A DNA stretch of 64,000 nt from Massilia sp. Mn16-1_5. GTDB lineage: Bacteria; Pseudomonadota; Gammaproteobacteria; Burkholderiales; Burkholderiaceae_D. This document shows positions 33,853 through 41,959 of the stretch, in pieces. Under the pieces are notes generated by a model. That model was not told the origin of the DNA and did no database searches. It saw only the letters and a program-made list of their open reading frames with translations. Location of the stretch: positions 265,114 through 329,113 of the forward strand of contig NZ_PPXQ01000004.1 in assembly GCF_004798585.1 (NCBI RefSeq), written 5' to 3'. Within the stretch, counting starts at the first letter, position 1, and each line of letters begins with the position of its first letter. The translations under genes and the position numbers were made by a program.

Positions 33853-35244
33853 ATGATTTCACCCTCATTGGCCCGCATCGGCCTGCTCGTCCCCGCCTTC
33901 CTGCTCGCGGCCTGTTCGAGCCTGGTGCTCGACCCCGGTCCTGACGACGTCGCCTTCGTCGTGATCGGCGAAGATGGCGCGGCCACGGCGCGCCTGATCA
34001 CCGCGGCGCCGGCCTGTCCACCGTTGATGGTCGACAACCGCGCCATGCCGATGCGCGTACGGGTGCCGAAGTCGGCGATTCCCGCGCGCCCCGGCCAGGC
34101 GCACATGCCGCCGTCGAGCGCGATGCTGGCCTGCGAGGCGCCGATCGCCGCGGGCGCCGTCACCGCCAGCGTGGCCGGTATCGCGCTTCCGGTGCCGAAG
34201 GCGGCGCCAAAACGCATCGTCGTCATCGGCGACACCGGCTGCCGCCTGAAAGGCAAGGAATTCCAGGACTGTAACGATACCCAGGCCTTTCCGTTCGCGC
34301 GCGTGGCCGCCGGCGCCGCGGCCTTCCAGCCCGACCTGGTGATCCACGTCGGCGACTACCACTACCGCGAAGATCCGTGCCCGGCCGGCCGCGCGGGTTG
34401 TGCCGGCAGCCCCTATGGCTACGGTTACGATGCCTGGGCCGCCGACTTCTTCACGCCGGCGAAGAAGCTGTTCGCGGCCGCGCCCTGGGTCCTGGCGCGC
34501 GGCAACCACGAGAACTGCAGCCGCGCGGGGCAGGGCTGGTGGCGCTGGCTCGACCCGCGGCCTTACCAGCCTGGGCGCGACTGCGATGCGCCCGCCAACG
34601 ATGCCATCGGCGAGCACAGCGAACCGTATGCCGTGCCGCTCGGCGGCGGCGCCCAGCTGGTCGTGTTTGACACGGCCAACACCAGCTACAAGGGCCTGCC
34701 GACGTCCGACCCGCGCCGCGCGGCCTATGCCGACAGCCAGCGCAAGATCGCACGCCTGGCCGCACAGGCACGCTACAACATCGGCGTCGATCATCACCCG
34801 CTGTTCGCCTTCGGCGCCGAGCGCGACAAGAATACGCAGGAGATCAGGCTGTTCGGCGGCGACAAGGGCCTGCTCGACGCCTTCGGCGACGCCGATCCGG
34901 GCTACCTGCCGCGCTCCTTCGGCATGCTGCTATCGGGCCACGTGCACCTGTGGGAGCAGCTCAGTTTCGCCAGCACCCATCCGACCCAGTTCGTCTCGGG
35001 CTTTTCCGGCACGGCGGAGGACATCGTGCCGCTGCCTGCGACGCCGCCGACGGGCCAGACGCCGGCCCCGGGCGCCATCGTCGAACACATGAGCTCCTGG
35101 ATCGACGGTTTCGGCTTCATGAGCATGGAGCGTACCGGGCCCGATAGCTGGCGCGTGCTGGTCCACGACCGTGACGGCCGCGAGCGCAATCGCTGCCTGG
35201 TCGAGGGCCGGAAATCGCGCTGCGAGCTTGCCCAAGTTCATTAA
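33853..35244 (+). CDS. Metallophosphoesterase lipoprotein
   Basis: Exported phosphoesterase of 463 residues. Signal with lipobox (LLVPAFLLAACSSLVL, Cys at about 19), an N-terminal domain of about 110 residues, then the calcineurin-like core. Motifs: IVVIGDTGCRL (GDxG), HVGDYHYRED (GDxxY), ARGNHENCS (GNHE), GVDHHPLFAFG and LSGHVHLWEQ (GHxH). These are all the dimetal ligands. ATG 33853 with GGAG upstream. The substrate is not determinable; purple-acid-phosphatase-like and nucleotidase members exist. Confidence 0.88.
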   Translation: MISPSLARIGLLVPAFLLAACSSLVLDPGPDDVAFVVIGEDGAATARLITAAPACPPLMVDNRAMPMRVRVPKSAIPARPGQAHMPPSSAMLACEAPIAAGAVTASVAGIALPVPKAAPKRIVVIGDTGCRLKGKEFQDCNDTQAFPFARVAAGAAAFQPDLVIHVGDYHYREDPCPAGRAGCAGSPYGYGYDAWAADFFTPAKKLFAAAPWVLARGNHENCSRAGQGWWRWLDPRPYQPGRDCDAPANDAIGEHSEPYAVPLGGGAQLVVFDTANTSYKGLPTSDPRRAAYADSQRKIARLAAQARYNIGVDHHPLFAFGAERDKNTQEIRLFGGDKGLLDAFGDADPGYLPRSFGMLLSGHVHLWEQLSFASTHPTQFVSGFSGTAEDIVPLPATPPTGQTPAPGAIVEHMSSWIDGFGFMSMERTGPDSWRVLVHDRDGRERNRCLVEGRKSRCELAQVH

Positions 35245-35299
35245 ATGTAATGACATTGGCACGAATGTAGTTGCCATTAATATATATCTCAGGCAATAT

Positions 35300-35401
35300 A
35301 GCCGGGTTGAGGGCGAGGCCGCCAGGCTGGGCTCTCGATCAGCGATGAGGCGCTCTTGCGTTTCTTTTTGTGCCCCCGGAGCCTTCCGGGGGCCGTTTTT
35401 T
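35300..35401 (+). ncRNA. Structured leader with terminator, cation-riboswitch candidate
   Basis: Upstream of the antiporter gene. A segment with GGGTTGAGGGCGAGGCCGCC (35304-35323), CAGGCTGGGCTCTCGATCAG and CGATGAGGCGCTCTTGCG (35343-35360) precedes a rho-independent terminator. The terminator stem is GCCCCCGGA (35372-35380) and TCCGGGGGC (35385-35393), followed by TTTTTT at 35396-35401. The GGGCGAGG and GATGAGGC blocks recall, from memory only, the nhaA-I class (lithium/sodium-sensing) that precedes cation antiporters. An untested covariance match is required. The 215-base intergenic region has no gene. Structure certain for the terminator, class uncertain. Confidence 0.5.
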
Positions 35402-35459
35402 CGCGGGACGTGCACCGCCCGGTGCGCAGCAGTTCTCCCGCCCTCGAGGAGGATTCCTT

Positions 35460-36644
35460 ATGCCCGACTACGCCGATCTCGGCTTGCAACTTGCCTGGCC
35501 GCTGGCCATCGCCCTGTCCTGGATGGCAGGCGAACTGATTTTCCGCTGGACCGCGCTGCCGCGCATCGCCGTGTACGGCGTCGCCGGCTTCGTGTTCGGC
35601 AACCTCGCGGCCGGCTACCTGCCGCCCTCCGAATCGAAGAACTTCATGCTGCTGGCGAACCTGGGCTTCGGCCTGATCCTGTTCGAGCTGGGCTACCGCA
35701 TCAACCTGCGCTGGCTGCGCAATAACCCCTGGATCGTCGCCACCTCGCTTGCCGAAGCCGCACTGACCTTCGCCGCCGTGTACTGGGTGGCCACCGCCTG
35801 CGGCATGGAAGCCCTGCCGGCTGCGCTCACCAGTTCGCTGGCGATGTCGAGTTCGCCCGCCGGCCTGCTGCGCGTGCTGAACGAGCAGGGCGCCGCCGGC
35901 CAGGTCACCGAGCGCGCCATGCACCTGACCGCGCTGAATTGCGTGATGGCCGTGTTCACCTTCAACGTCGTGGTCGGGATCGGCGTGTTCCAGACTTCCG
36001 GCGACCTGCCGCACGCGGCCGGCAGCAGCCTGCTGGTGCTGTTCGCATCGAGCGTGCTGGGCGCGCTGTTCGGCGCCCTGGTGCCGCTCTGGCTGCGCCT
36101 GATCGACGCTGCCCGTGACGCCACGCTGGCGTTCGCGCTGGCCGTGGTCTTGCTGGTGGCCGTCACCCACGTGCTGCAGTTCTCGCCGGTGCTCGCGGCC
36201 CTGACCTTCGGCCTGGTCGCGCGCCATCGCCGCATCGCGCTGGCGCCGGCGCAACGCAACTTCGGCGTGCTGGGCGACCTGCTGGCGGTGTTGATGTTCT
36301 TTTTTGTGGCAACCAAGGTCGAGGTCGAGCACCTGGGCGGCGGCATCCTGCTCGGCGTGCTACTGGTACTGGTGCGCGGCCTGGTCAAGGTCGGCGTCTG
36401 TACCGCATTCGCACGCGTGTCCGGCATCTCGGCGCGCAAGGGCGCCTTGTCGGGCCTGGCCCTGACGCCGATTTCCGTGTTCGCGATCCTGCTGATGGAG
36501 CAGACGCGCTGGATCGGCGTCGACCTGTTCGACAGCCTGGCGCCGCTGGCGGCCGTGATGCTGCTGCTGGACGTGCTCGGCCCGGTGCTCACCCAGCGCG
36601 CCGTCGTCTGGGCCCATGAAACCCGTCACATCAAGGAGGCGTGA
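35460..36644 (+). CDS. CPA2-family cation:proton antiporter
   Basis: Inner-membrane Na+(K+)/H+ exchanger of 394 residues, ATG at 35460 after GAGGAGG. About 12 helices; [20 protein letters not shown] and [16 protein letters not shown] are the conserved CPA2 segments, followed by the second half with [13 protein letters not shown] and [16 protein letters not shown]. No RCK/TrkA-N domain follows, unlike KefB/KefC. The gene's leader has a terminator-type riboswitch candidate. The stop is 2 nt before the ATG of the carboxylate-amine ligase. Confidence 0.85.
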   Translation: MPDYADLGLQLAWPLAIALSWMAGELIFRWTALPRIAVYGVAGFVFGNLAAGYLPPSESKNFMLLANLGFGLILFELGYRINLRWLRNNPWIVATSLAEAALTFAAVYWVATACGMEALPAALTSSLAMSSSPAGLLRVLNEQGAAGQVTERAMHLTALNCVMAVFTFNVVVGIGVFQTSGDLPHAAGSSLLVLFASSVLGALFGALVPLWLRLIDAARDATLAFALAVVLLVAVTHVLQFSPVLAALTFGLVARHRRIALAPAQRNFGVLGDLLAVLMFFFVATKVEVEHLGGGILLGVLLVLVRGLVKVGVCTAFARVSGISARKGALSGLALTPISVFAILLMEQTRWIGVDLFDSLAPLAAVMLLLDVLGPVLTQRAVVWAHETRHIKEA

Positions 36645-36646
36645 AG

Positions 36647-37771
36647 ATGGCACTTCCACCATTCGCCCAATCCCAGTCGCTCACCATGGGCGTCGAACTG
36701 GAACTGCAGCTGGTCAGCCTGTCGGACTTCGACCTGGTTGCCGCCTCGCCCGACATGCTGGAACTGCTGGAGCGGGCACCTTTCCCCGGTAACGTCACGC
36801 CCGAGATCACCGAGAGCATGCTCGAGATTAATTCGAGCGTGCATACCCGGCACGGCGAACTGCTGGCCGAGCTGCGCGACATCCGCGACACGCTCCTGCG
36901 CGCCGGCGACCGCCTGAACGTCGGCATCTGCGGCGGCGGCACCCACCCGTTCCAGCAGTGGACCCAACGCAAGATCTTTTCCAAGCCGCGTTTCCGCGAA
37001 GTGTCGGCCCTATACGGTTATCTCGCCAAGCAGTTCACGGTCTTCGGCCAGCACGTGCACATCGGCTGCAAGTCGGGCGACGAAGCCCTGTTCCTGCTGC
37101 ACGCCTTGAACCGCTACATCCCGCACTTCATCGCGCTCTCGAGTTCCTCGCCCTTTCTGCAGGGCAGCGACACCCAGTTCAACTCGGCGCGCCTGAATAG
37201 CGTCTTCGCGTTTCCCCTGTCGGGACGGGCGCCGTTCATCCTGAAGTGGGACGCCTTCGAGCGCGATTATTTCGCGCGCATGGAGAACACCGGCATCGTG
37301 CGCAGCATGAAAGACTTTTACTGGGACCTGCGTCCCAAGCCGGAATACGGCACCATCGAGCTGCGCGTCTGCGACACGCCGCTGACGGTCGAGCGCGCGG
37401 CCGCGCTGGCCTGCTACCTGCAGGCGCTGTGCCGCTATCTGCTGGAGGGGAACGAGCCGGCGCCGCTGGAAGACGACTACCTGGTCTACAACTACAACCG
37501 CTTCCAGGCCTGCCGCTTCGGTTTGGACGGCACGCTGGTGCATCCGCAGAAACACGAGACGATCTCACTGCGCGAAGACATTTTGACCACCTTGCGCCGC
37601 CTGGAACCGCATGCGAAGGCGCTGGGCAGCGAGGCGGCGCTGGAGCACATCTATAACGAGACGCATACCGGGAGCGATGCCCACATGCTGCGCGAGGCCC
37701 ATGCAGAGGCGGGGAGTGCCGAGGGGATCGTCGACGCGGCGCTGCGACGGTTCCGGGTCGATATCGACTGA
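36647..37771 (+). CDS. GCS2-family carboxylate-amine ligase (YbdK-like)
   Basis: Glutamate-cysteine-ligase-fold enzyme of 374 residues, ATP-dependent ligation of a carboxylate to an amine. [40 protein letters not shown] and [20 protein letters not shown] are YbdK/GCS2 motifs, and [20 protein letters not shown] near residue 250 carries the conserved metal/ATP residues. The ATG at 36647 follows AGGAGG with 7 nt spacing. It sits 2 nt after the antiporter stop, hence one operon. Glutamyl-Cys or an uncharacterised glutamyl compound may be the product. Confidence 0.88.
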   Translation: MALPPFAQSQSLTMGVELELQLVSLSDFDLVAASPDMLELLERAPFPGNVTPEITESMLEINSSVHTRHGELLAELRDIRDTLLRAGDRLNVGICGGGTHPFQQWTQRKIFSKPRFREVSALYGYLAKQFTVFGQHVHIGCKSGDEALFLLHALNRYIPHFIALSSSSPFLQGSDTQFNSARLNSVFAFPLSGRAPFILKWDAFERDYFARMENTGIVRSMKDFYWDLRPKPEYGTIELRVCDTPLTVERAAALACYLQALCRYLLEGNEPAPLEDDYLVYNYNRFQACRFGLDGTLVHPQKHETISLREDILTTLRRLEPHAKALGSEAALEHIYNETHTGSDAHMLREAHAEAGSAEGIVDAALRRFRVDID

Positions 37772-37789
37772 AAACAATGGGCTTCAAAA

Positions 37790-37825
37790 TCCAGTATACA
37801 GGAATTCGTAATCCTATATACTGGA
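37790..37825 (+). promoter_or_regulatory. Operator dyad overlapping the Shine-Dalgarno of the XRE-cupin gene
   Basis: TCCAGTATACAGGA (37790-37803) and TCCTATATACTGGA (37812-37825) are 14-base inverted arms with one mismatch around an 8-base spacer. The right arm overlaps the ribosome binding site GGAGG (37823-37827), and the start codon is at 37829. The PuuR/XRE-type regulator encoded next is the obvious ligand, giving autorepression. Confidence 0.7.
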
Positions 37826-37828
37826 GGC

Positions 37829-38413
37829 ATGGACATCAATCAGCTCATCGCCTCCCGCCTGCGTGAACTGCGCCTTGCGCAGGGCCTGACGCTGGCCGAC
37901 CTGGCCGAACGGAGCGGCGTCAGCCGTTCGAACATCTCGCTCATCGAGCGCGGCGAAAGCAGCGCAACCGCGACGGTGCTTGACAAGCTGACAGGCGCGC
38001 TTGGCGTCACGCTGGCGTCGCTCTTCGAACAGGCGCCCGCCGAGCCCTCTCCCGTTGCGCGCCGCCAGGACCAGCCGGTGTGGACCGATCCGGACTCGGG
38101 CTATTCGCGCCGTAACCTCTCGCCGTCGGTGTACTCGCCGATCCAGCTGGTTGAAGTCGATTTCCCCGCACGGCAGCGGGTGACCTACGAAACCACGACG
38201 CGTAATCTCGAGATGCATCAGCAGGTGTGGATCATCGAAGGGACCATGGATATCACCGTCGGCGATACGCTCTGGCGTCTGGAGGCCGGCGATTGCATCG
38301 GCCTGCGGCTCGATCAGCCGCTCAGCTTTCACAACCCGAGCGATGATCCGGCGCGCTATCTCGTGGCGCTCGTCTCCCAGTCACACAAACCACCCAGGGA
38401 ATCCAAGGCATGA
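37829..38413 (+). CDS. XRE-family regulator with C-terminal cupin domain
   Basis: Regulator of 194 residues: lambda-repressor-like HTH at 5-65 (LRLAQGLTLADLAERSGVSR, then SNISLIERGESSATATVLDK) and a cupin small-molecule domain at about 110-185 (EMHQQVWIIEGTMDITVGDT, LEAGDCIGLRLDQPLSFHNP). This architecture occurs in PuuR-type and other regulators responding to a metabolite. Immediately upstream is a 36-base inverted repeat (operator candidate). It overlaps the acetyltransferase gene by 4 nt, and the DMT exporter follows, so they form one operon. The ligand is unknown. Confidence 0.87.
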   Translation: MDINQLIASRLRELRLAQGLTLADLAERSGVSRSNISLIERGESSATATVLDKLTGALGVTLASLFEQAPAEPSPVARRQDQPVWTDPDSGYSRRNLSPSVYSPIQLVEVDFPARQRVTYETTTRNLEMHQQVWIIEGTMDITVGDTLWRLEAGDCIGLRLDQPLSFHNPSDDPARYLVALVSQSHKPPRESKA

Positions 38414-38931
38414 ATGGCGAGTTCATCACTTCTGTTCCAGGCCTTCACACGGAACGGCTCACGCTGCGCGAATATCGCCGCGAGGACTTCGACGCATTCG
38501 CAGCGCACCTGGCCGACCCGGTCAGCGCGGCCCACCTGGTCCCGGCCGACCGCCAGGCCGCATGGCGAATCTTCTGTTCACAGGCAGGACTGTGGCTGAT
38601 ACATGGCGCCGGATGGTGGACGGTCGAGGAAAAGCAGACCGGCCGCGTCGTCGGGAACGTCGGCGCGTTCTTTCGCGAGGACTCCACGGTGATGGAGCTC
38701 GGCTGGAATACCTATCGTGCTTTCTGGGGGCGGGGATTCGCGAACGAAGCGGCGGCGGCGGCCCTGCATCATGCGCTCGCTATCCGGCGTGAACCGAAAG
38801 TCCGGGCTGTCATCGCTCGCGCCAATGAATCGTCGCTGCGCGTTGCCAGGCGCCTGGGCCTGAGCTACGAGGCGGACACCGAGATATACGGCAAGGCGGT
38901 CGGCATTTATACGCGCGAGCGGGGAGGGTAA
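38410..38931 (+). CDS. GNAT-family N-acetyltransferase
   Basis: Cytoplasmic acetyltransferase of 173 residues (RimJ/RimL-like). RLTLREYRREDFDAFAAHLA, the acetyl-CoA-binding turn GRGFANEAAAAALHHAL and VIARANESSLRVARRLGLSY are characteristic. Stop/start overlap with the regulator gene (ATGA) and TAA one base before the TTG of the exporter gene. With these neighbours it may modify a compound that is sensed by the cupin regulator and exported, but this is inference only. Confidence 0.87.
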   Translation: MNGEFITSVPGLHTERLTLREYRREDFDAFAAHLADPVSAAHLVPADRQAAWRIFCSQAGLWLIHGAGWWTVEEKQTGRVVGNVGAFFREDSTVMELGWNTYRAFWGRGFANEAAAAALHHALAIRREPKVRAVIARANESSLRVARRLGLSYEADTEIYGKAVGIYTRERGG

Positions 38932-38932
38932 G

Positions 38933-39865
38933 TTGTTCAAGCCTGCAGGACTGCATGCAGAGGACCGTTTGAACCGCAATCCGGAAAACCTGCGCAGCAT
39001 GGCCGCGATGTTGGTCGCGGTGGCCACGTTTTCGGTCAGGGACACGATCATGAAGCTGCTGGCTGCCCACTACCCGCCGATCCAGGTCGCCGCGCTGCGT
39101 TCGCTGGTGCCGCTGCCCCTGGTATTCGCCTGGGTCGCCTGGCGCGGGGCGCTGCGCTCCGTCCTGCAGGTCAACTGGCCTGTCCACCTGCTGCGGGCGG
39201 CGCTGGGCATCGCCATGCTGTCGCTCTTTGCCTTCGGCCTCAAGGACCGCCCGGGCCAAGCCCCGGGCCTGGCCTCGGCGTATACCATCTTGTTCATCGG
39301 GCCGATCCTGATTACCGCGCTGTCTGTCGTCATGCTCAAGGAGCGCGTCAGCCCGCAGCGCTGGATGGCGGTGGCGATCGGCATGGCCGGCGTGCTGGTG
39401 GTACTGCGCCCGGACGGCAACGGCTTCCTTACAATCGGCAGTATCGCCATCCTCGCAACGGCGGTGTGTTACGCGGTATCGGCCATCAGTGCCCGCATGC
39501 TGGCCCGCACCGACCGCATCGAACACATGATGTTCTGGCTGATGATCCTGATGGCCATCGGCGCCACAAGCCTCGCTGCCCCCGGCTGGGTGGCGATCGA
39601 TCCGGCGCACGCACTGCTGTTGTGTGGGCTGGCCATCGGCGGCTTCTTTGGCCAGATGGCGCTGAACGAAGCCTTCGCCCGCGGCGAGGCGGCGCTCGTC
39701 GCGCCCCTCCAATACTCCGCGCTCGCCTGGGCTGTGGCGATCGACTGGATCCTGTGGCAAACCCTCCCCGATGGCACGACGCTGATTGGCGCGGCCATCA
39801 TCATCGGCAGCGGCGTGTACATCCTGTACCAGGAGAAGGACCGGGTCGCGGCTGGACACCCCTGA
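38933..39865 (+). CDS. EamA/DMT-superfamily exporter
   Basis: Ten-helix drug/metabolite transporter, 310 residues. It contains two EamA repeats: RSMAAMLVAVATFSVRDTIM ... ASAYTILFIGPILITALSVV, then FLTIGSIAILATAVCYAVSA ... LVAPLQYSALAWAVAIDWIL. The start is a TTG at 38933 with GGGGAGGG 3-5 nt upstream; a downstream ATG exists but would remove the first helix border. It is last in the regulator-acetyltransferase-exporter operon. Likely exports a metabolite or amino acid derivative. Confidence 0.85.
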   Translation: MFKPAGLHAEDRLNRNPENLRSMAAMLVAVATFSVRDTIMKLLAAHYPPIQVAALRSLVPLPLVFAWVAWRGALRSVLQVNWPVHLLRAALGIAMLSLFAFGLKDRPGQAPGLASAYTILFIGPILITALSVVMLKERVSPQRWMAVAIGMAGVLVVLRPDGNGFLTIGSIAILATAVCYAVSAISARMLARTDRIEHMMFWLMILMAIGATSLAAPGWVAIDPAHALLLCGLAIGGFFGQMALNEAFARGEAALVAPLQYSALAWAVAIDWILWQTLPDGTTLIGAAIIIGSGVYILYQEKDRVAAGHP

Positions 39866-39951
39866 ACACCTGCAGCTTTCGGGACGCGATCGATTGAAGG
39901 CGAACAGGCTGCCTGCTTGGCATCGTATCGACAAGCTCGTACACTGCGTCG

Positions 39952-40518
39952 ATGAAATCGACATCGACATGGATCTTCGCCGTGCTGGCATTGCTGCTGT
40001 CGGCGTGCACGAACGCCGACTCGCGCGAACGCACGGCGCCGAAGCCCTTCACCGACTTCGACGAGCTCATCTTCGAGCAGACCGCCTGCCTGTTCGACTG
40101 CGCGGCCTTCGAGCTTGCGGTGTTTGCCGATGGACGGGTGCTTCATACCGGCCCGACCTTCGACAATACCGGCGGTCCCCACGAATCGCGCATCGACGCG
40201 CGCGGCCTGGCCCGGATCGCGCAGGCGGTGCGCGAGGCGCGCCTCGACGAGATGCGCGGCAGCTACCAAGAAACGGCCGACGGCTGCGAGCACTGGTTCA
40301 CCGACATGTCGACCCAGAGCGTGCGCGTGAACCGGCGCCAGGGCGCCCGCAGCGACTACGTCATCCTCTACGCCGGTTGCCTGGGGCCCACCGTCCCGAC
40401 CCGGCGCATCAACGCACTGTTCAGCGCCGTCGACCAGGTCACGGGCACCGGCGCCTTGATCGAGCAGCGAAAGCGGGCACGCCGGCCGAATGCCGAGGCT
40501 GTCGAGCCGGCGAAATAG
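39952..40518 (+). CDS. Lipoprotein, DUF6438-like
   Basis: Exported lipoprotein of 188 residues, lipobox LLLSACTN (Cys at about 19). The domain begins FDELIFEQTACLFDCAAFEL, continuing to VFADGRVLHTGPTF. The Cys-x3-Cys followed by a beta hairpin resembles DUF6438. Later Cys in GCEHWFTD and YAGCLGPT could form disulfides. C-terminus Lys/Arg-rich. Convergent with the response regulator gene. Function unknown; identification moderate. Confidence 0.65.
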   Translation: MKSTSTWIFAVLALLLSACTNADSRERTAPKPFTDFDELIFEQTACLFDCAAFELAVFADGRVLHTGPTFDNTGGPHESRIDARGLARIAQAVREARLDEMRGSYQETADGCEHWFTDMSTQSVRVNRRQGARSDYVILYAGCLGPTVPTRRINALFSAVDQVTGTGALIEQRKRARRPNAEAVEPAK

Positions 40519-40564
40519 ACCGCGGCTTGACAGCTGCGCCGGCCGGGCCTGGGTTCGAACCGCT

Positions 40565-41956
40565 TCAGGAGTCGCCCTTGATGCTGTATTTCTCGATCCG
40601 GTAGCGCATCGCGTCGCGCGACAGCCCCAGACTCTTCGCCGCCCGCGTGACGTTCCAGCGGGCCTGCCCTAGCGCTGCGAGCAAGTATTGGCGCTCCATG
40701 CCTTCGAGATTCATCTCCTGTCCCGGCAGGGCCGCCGGCGCGGCGGGCGCACTGGCGCGAACCGCAGGCGGCGGCAGCGGCAGGTGCTCCGCCGCGATGG
40801 CCTCACCCCTTGCCATCAGGGCGATCTGCTCGAGCATGTTACGCAGCTCGCGGACGTTGCCGGGCCAGTGCCAGGCGCGCAAGGCCCGTTGCGCACAGGG
40901 GGTGAAGAACAGCCCGGGCTTGCGGTACCGGGTTCCGTGCAGGGCGAGGAAGCTCCGCGCCAGGAGCAGGACGTCGTCGCCCCGGTCGCGCAGCGGCGGC
41001 ACCTCGAACTGCACCATTTTCAGGCGGTAGTACAGGTCGGAGCGAAACCTGCCTTCCCGTACACGCTGCTGCAAGTCCTGGTTGGTTGCCGCGATCACGC
41101 GGAAATCGATGCGGTGTTCCTGCAGGCCGCCCAGGCGGCGCAGCTTTTTCTCCTCGAGTACCTTCAGCAGCTTGGCCTGCATCGGCAATTCGAGTTCCCC
41201 GATTTCGTCAAGGAACAGGGTGCCGCCGTCGGCCGCTTCGATCAGCCCGTACTTGCGTTCGCGGGCATCGGTGAAGGCGCCGCGTTCATGCCCGAACAGC
41301 TCGGCCTCGAGCATCTGCGGCGGGATGGATGCGCAGTTGATCTCGATGAAGGGCTGCGCCTTGCGCGCGCCTTCGAAGTGTACCGCCCGGGCCACGCATT
41401 CCTTGCCGGCCCCGGTCTCGCCAATGATCAGTACGGTCGGCAGATCGTTGTCCAGCACCAGCCGCTCCGCTTCGGCCAGACGGCGTATGGCTTCCTTCAG
41501 CGCCAGCATCGGGCCTGACTCACCGGACAGCTTGTCCAGTTCGCTCCCGCCGGGCTGGGCGGCCGGCCCGGCATGCGCAGGCGCGCCCGCCTGGCCGATG
41601 CCGAGTGCGCGGTCGACCAGCAGGCGCAACTCGCGCAGCACGACCGGCTTGCTCAGGTAATCGAAGGCGCCCAGTTTCATCGCCTGCACGGCCACCTTGA
41701 CCGTGGCATCCCCGGTGATCATGATCACCTTGATGGCGCGATTCCGGGAGCGAATGCGCGACAGCACTTCCAGGCCGTCCATGCCGGGCAGGTGGAAGTC
41801 GAGCACGACCACGTCGGGCGGGGCGCCGTCGAGCCTCGCGATTCCCTCTTCGCCGGAATGCACCACGGTCGCCGCGTGCCCATGGCGTTCGAGATAGGTC
41901 TTGATGTTCTTGGCCAGCACCCGTTCGTCTTCGATGATGAGGATGGCGTGCGTCAT
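40565..41956 (-). CDS. NtrC-family sigma-54-dependent response regulator
   Basis: Activator of 463 residues: receiver domain (phosphoacceptor Asp53 in VVVLDFHLPGMDG), AAA+ domain with Walker A GETGAGKE, sigma-54 contact GAFTDAR, Walker B TLFLDEIGEL and R-finger region FRSDLYYRLKMVQFEVPPLR, then a Fis-type HTH (WNVTRAAKSLGLSRDAMRYR). Encoded 3 nt after the sensor kinase. A consensus sigma-54 promoter faces the divergent gene about 1.7 kb away (43636), suggesting it as a target. It resembles NtrC/ZraR-like regulators; a relation to PrsR of PEP-CTERM systems is possible but unproven. Confidence 0.93.
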   Translation of the reverse strand: MTHAILIIEDERVLAKNIKTYLERHGHAATVVHSGEEGIARLDGAPPDVVVLDFHLPGMDGLEVLSRIRSRNRAIKVIMITGDATVKVAVQAMKLGAFDYLSKPVVLRELRLLVDRALGIGQAGAPAHAGPAAQPGGSELDKLSGESGPMLALKEAIRRLAEAERLVLDNDLPTVLIIGETGAGKECVARAVHFEGARKAQPFIEINCASIPPQMLEAELFGHERGAFTDARERKYGLIEAADGGTLFLDEIGELELPMQAKLLKVLEEKKLRRLGGLQEHRIDFRVIAATNQDLQQRVREGRFRSDLYYRLKMVQFEVPPLRDRGDDVLLLARSFLALHGTRYRKPGLFFTPCAQRALRAWHWPGNVRELRNMLEQIALMARGEAIAAEHLPLPPPAVRASAPAAPAALPGQEMNLEGMERQYLLAALGQARWNVTRAAKSLGLSRDAMRYRIEKYSIKGDS

Positions 41957-41959
41957 CGT

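Noticed and set aside
35257..35274. Sigma-54-like TGGCAC ... TTGC upstream of the antiporter
   Set aside because: The -24 and -12 blocks are 3 bases too far apart (offset 14 instead of 11), so the spacing is incompatible with sigma-54.
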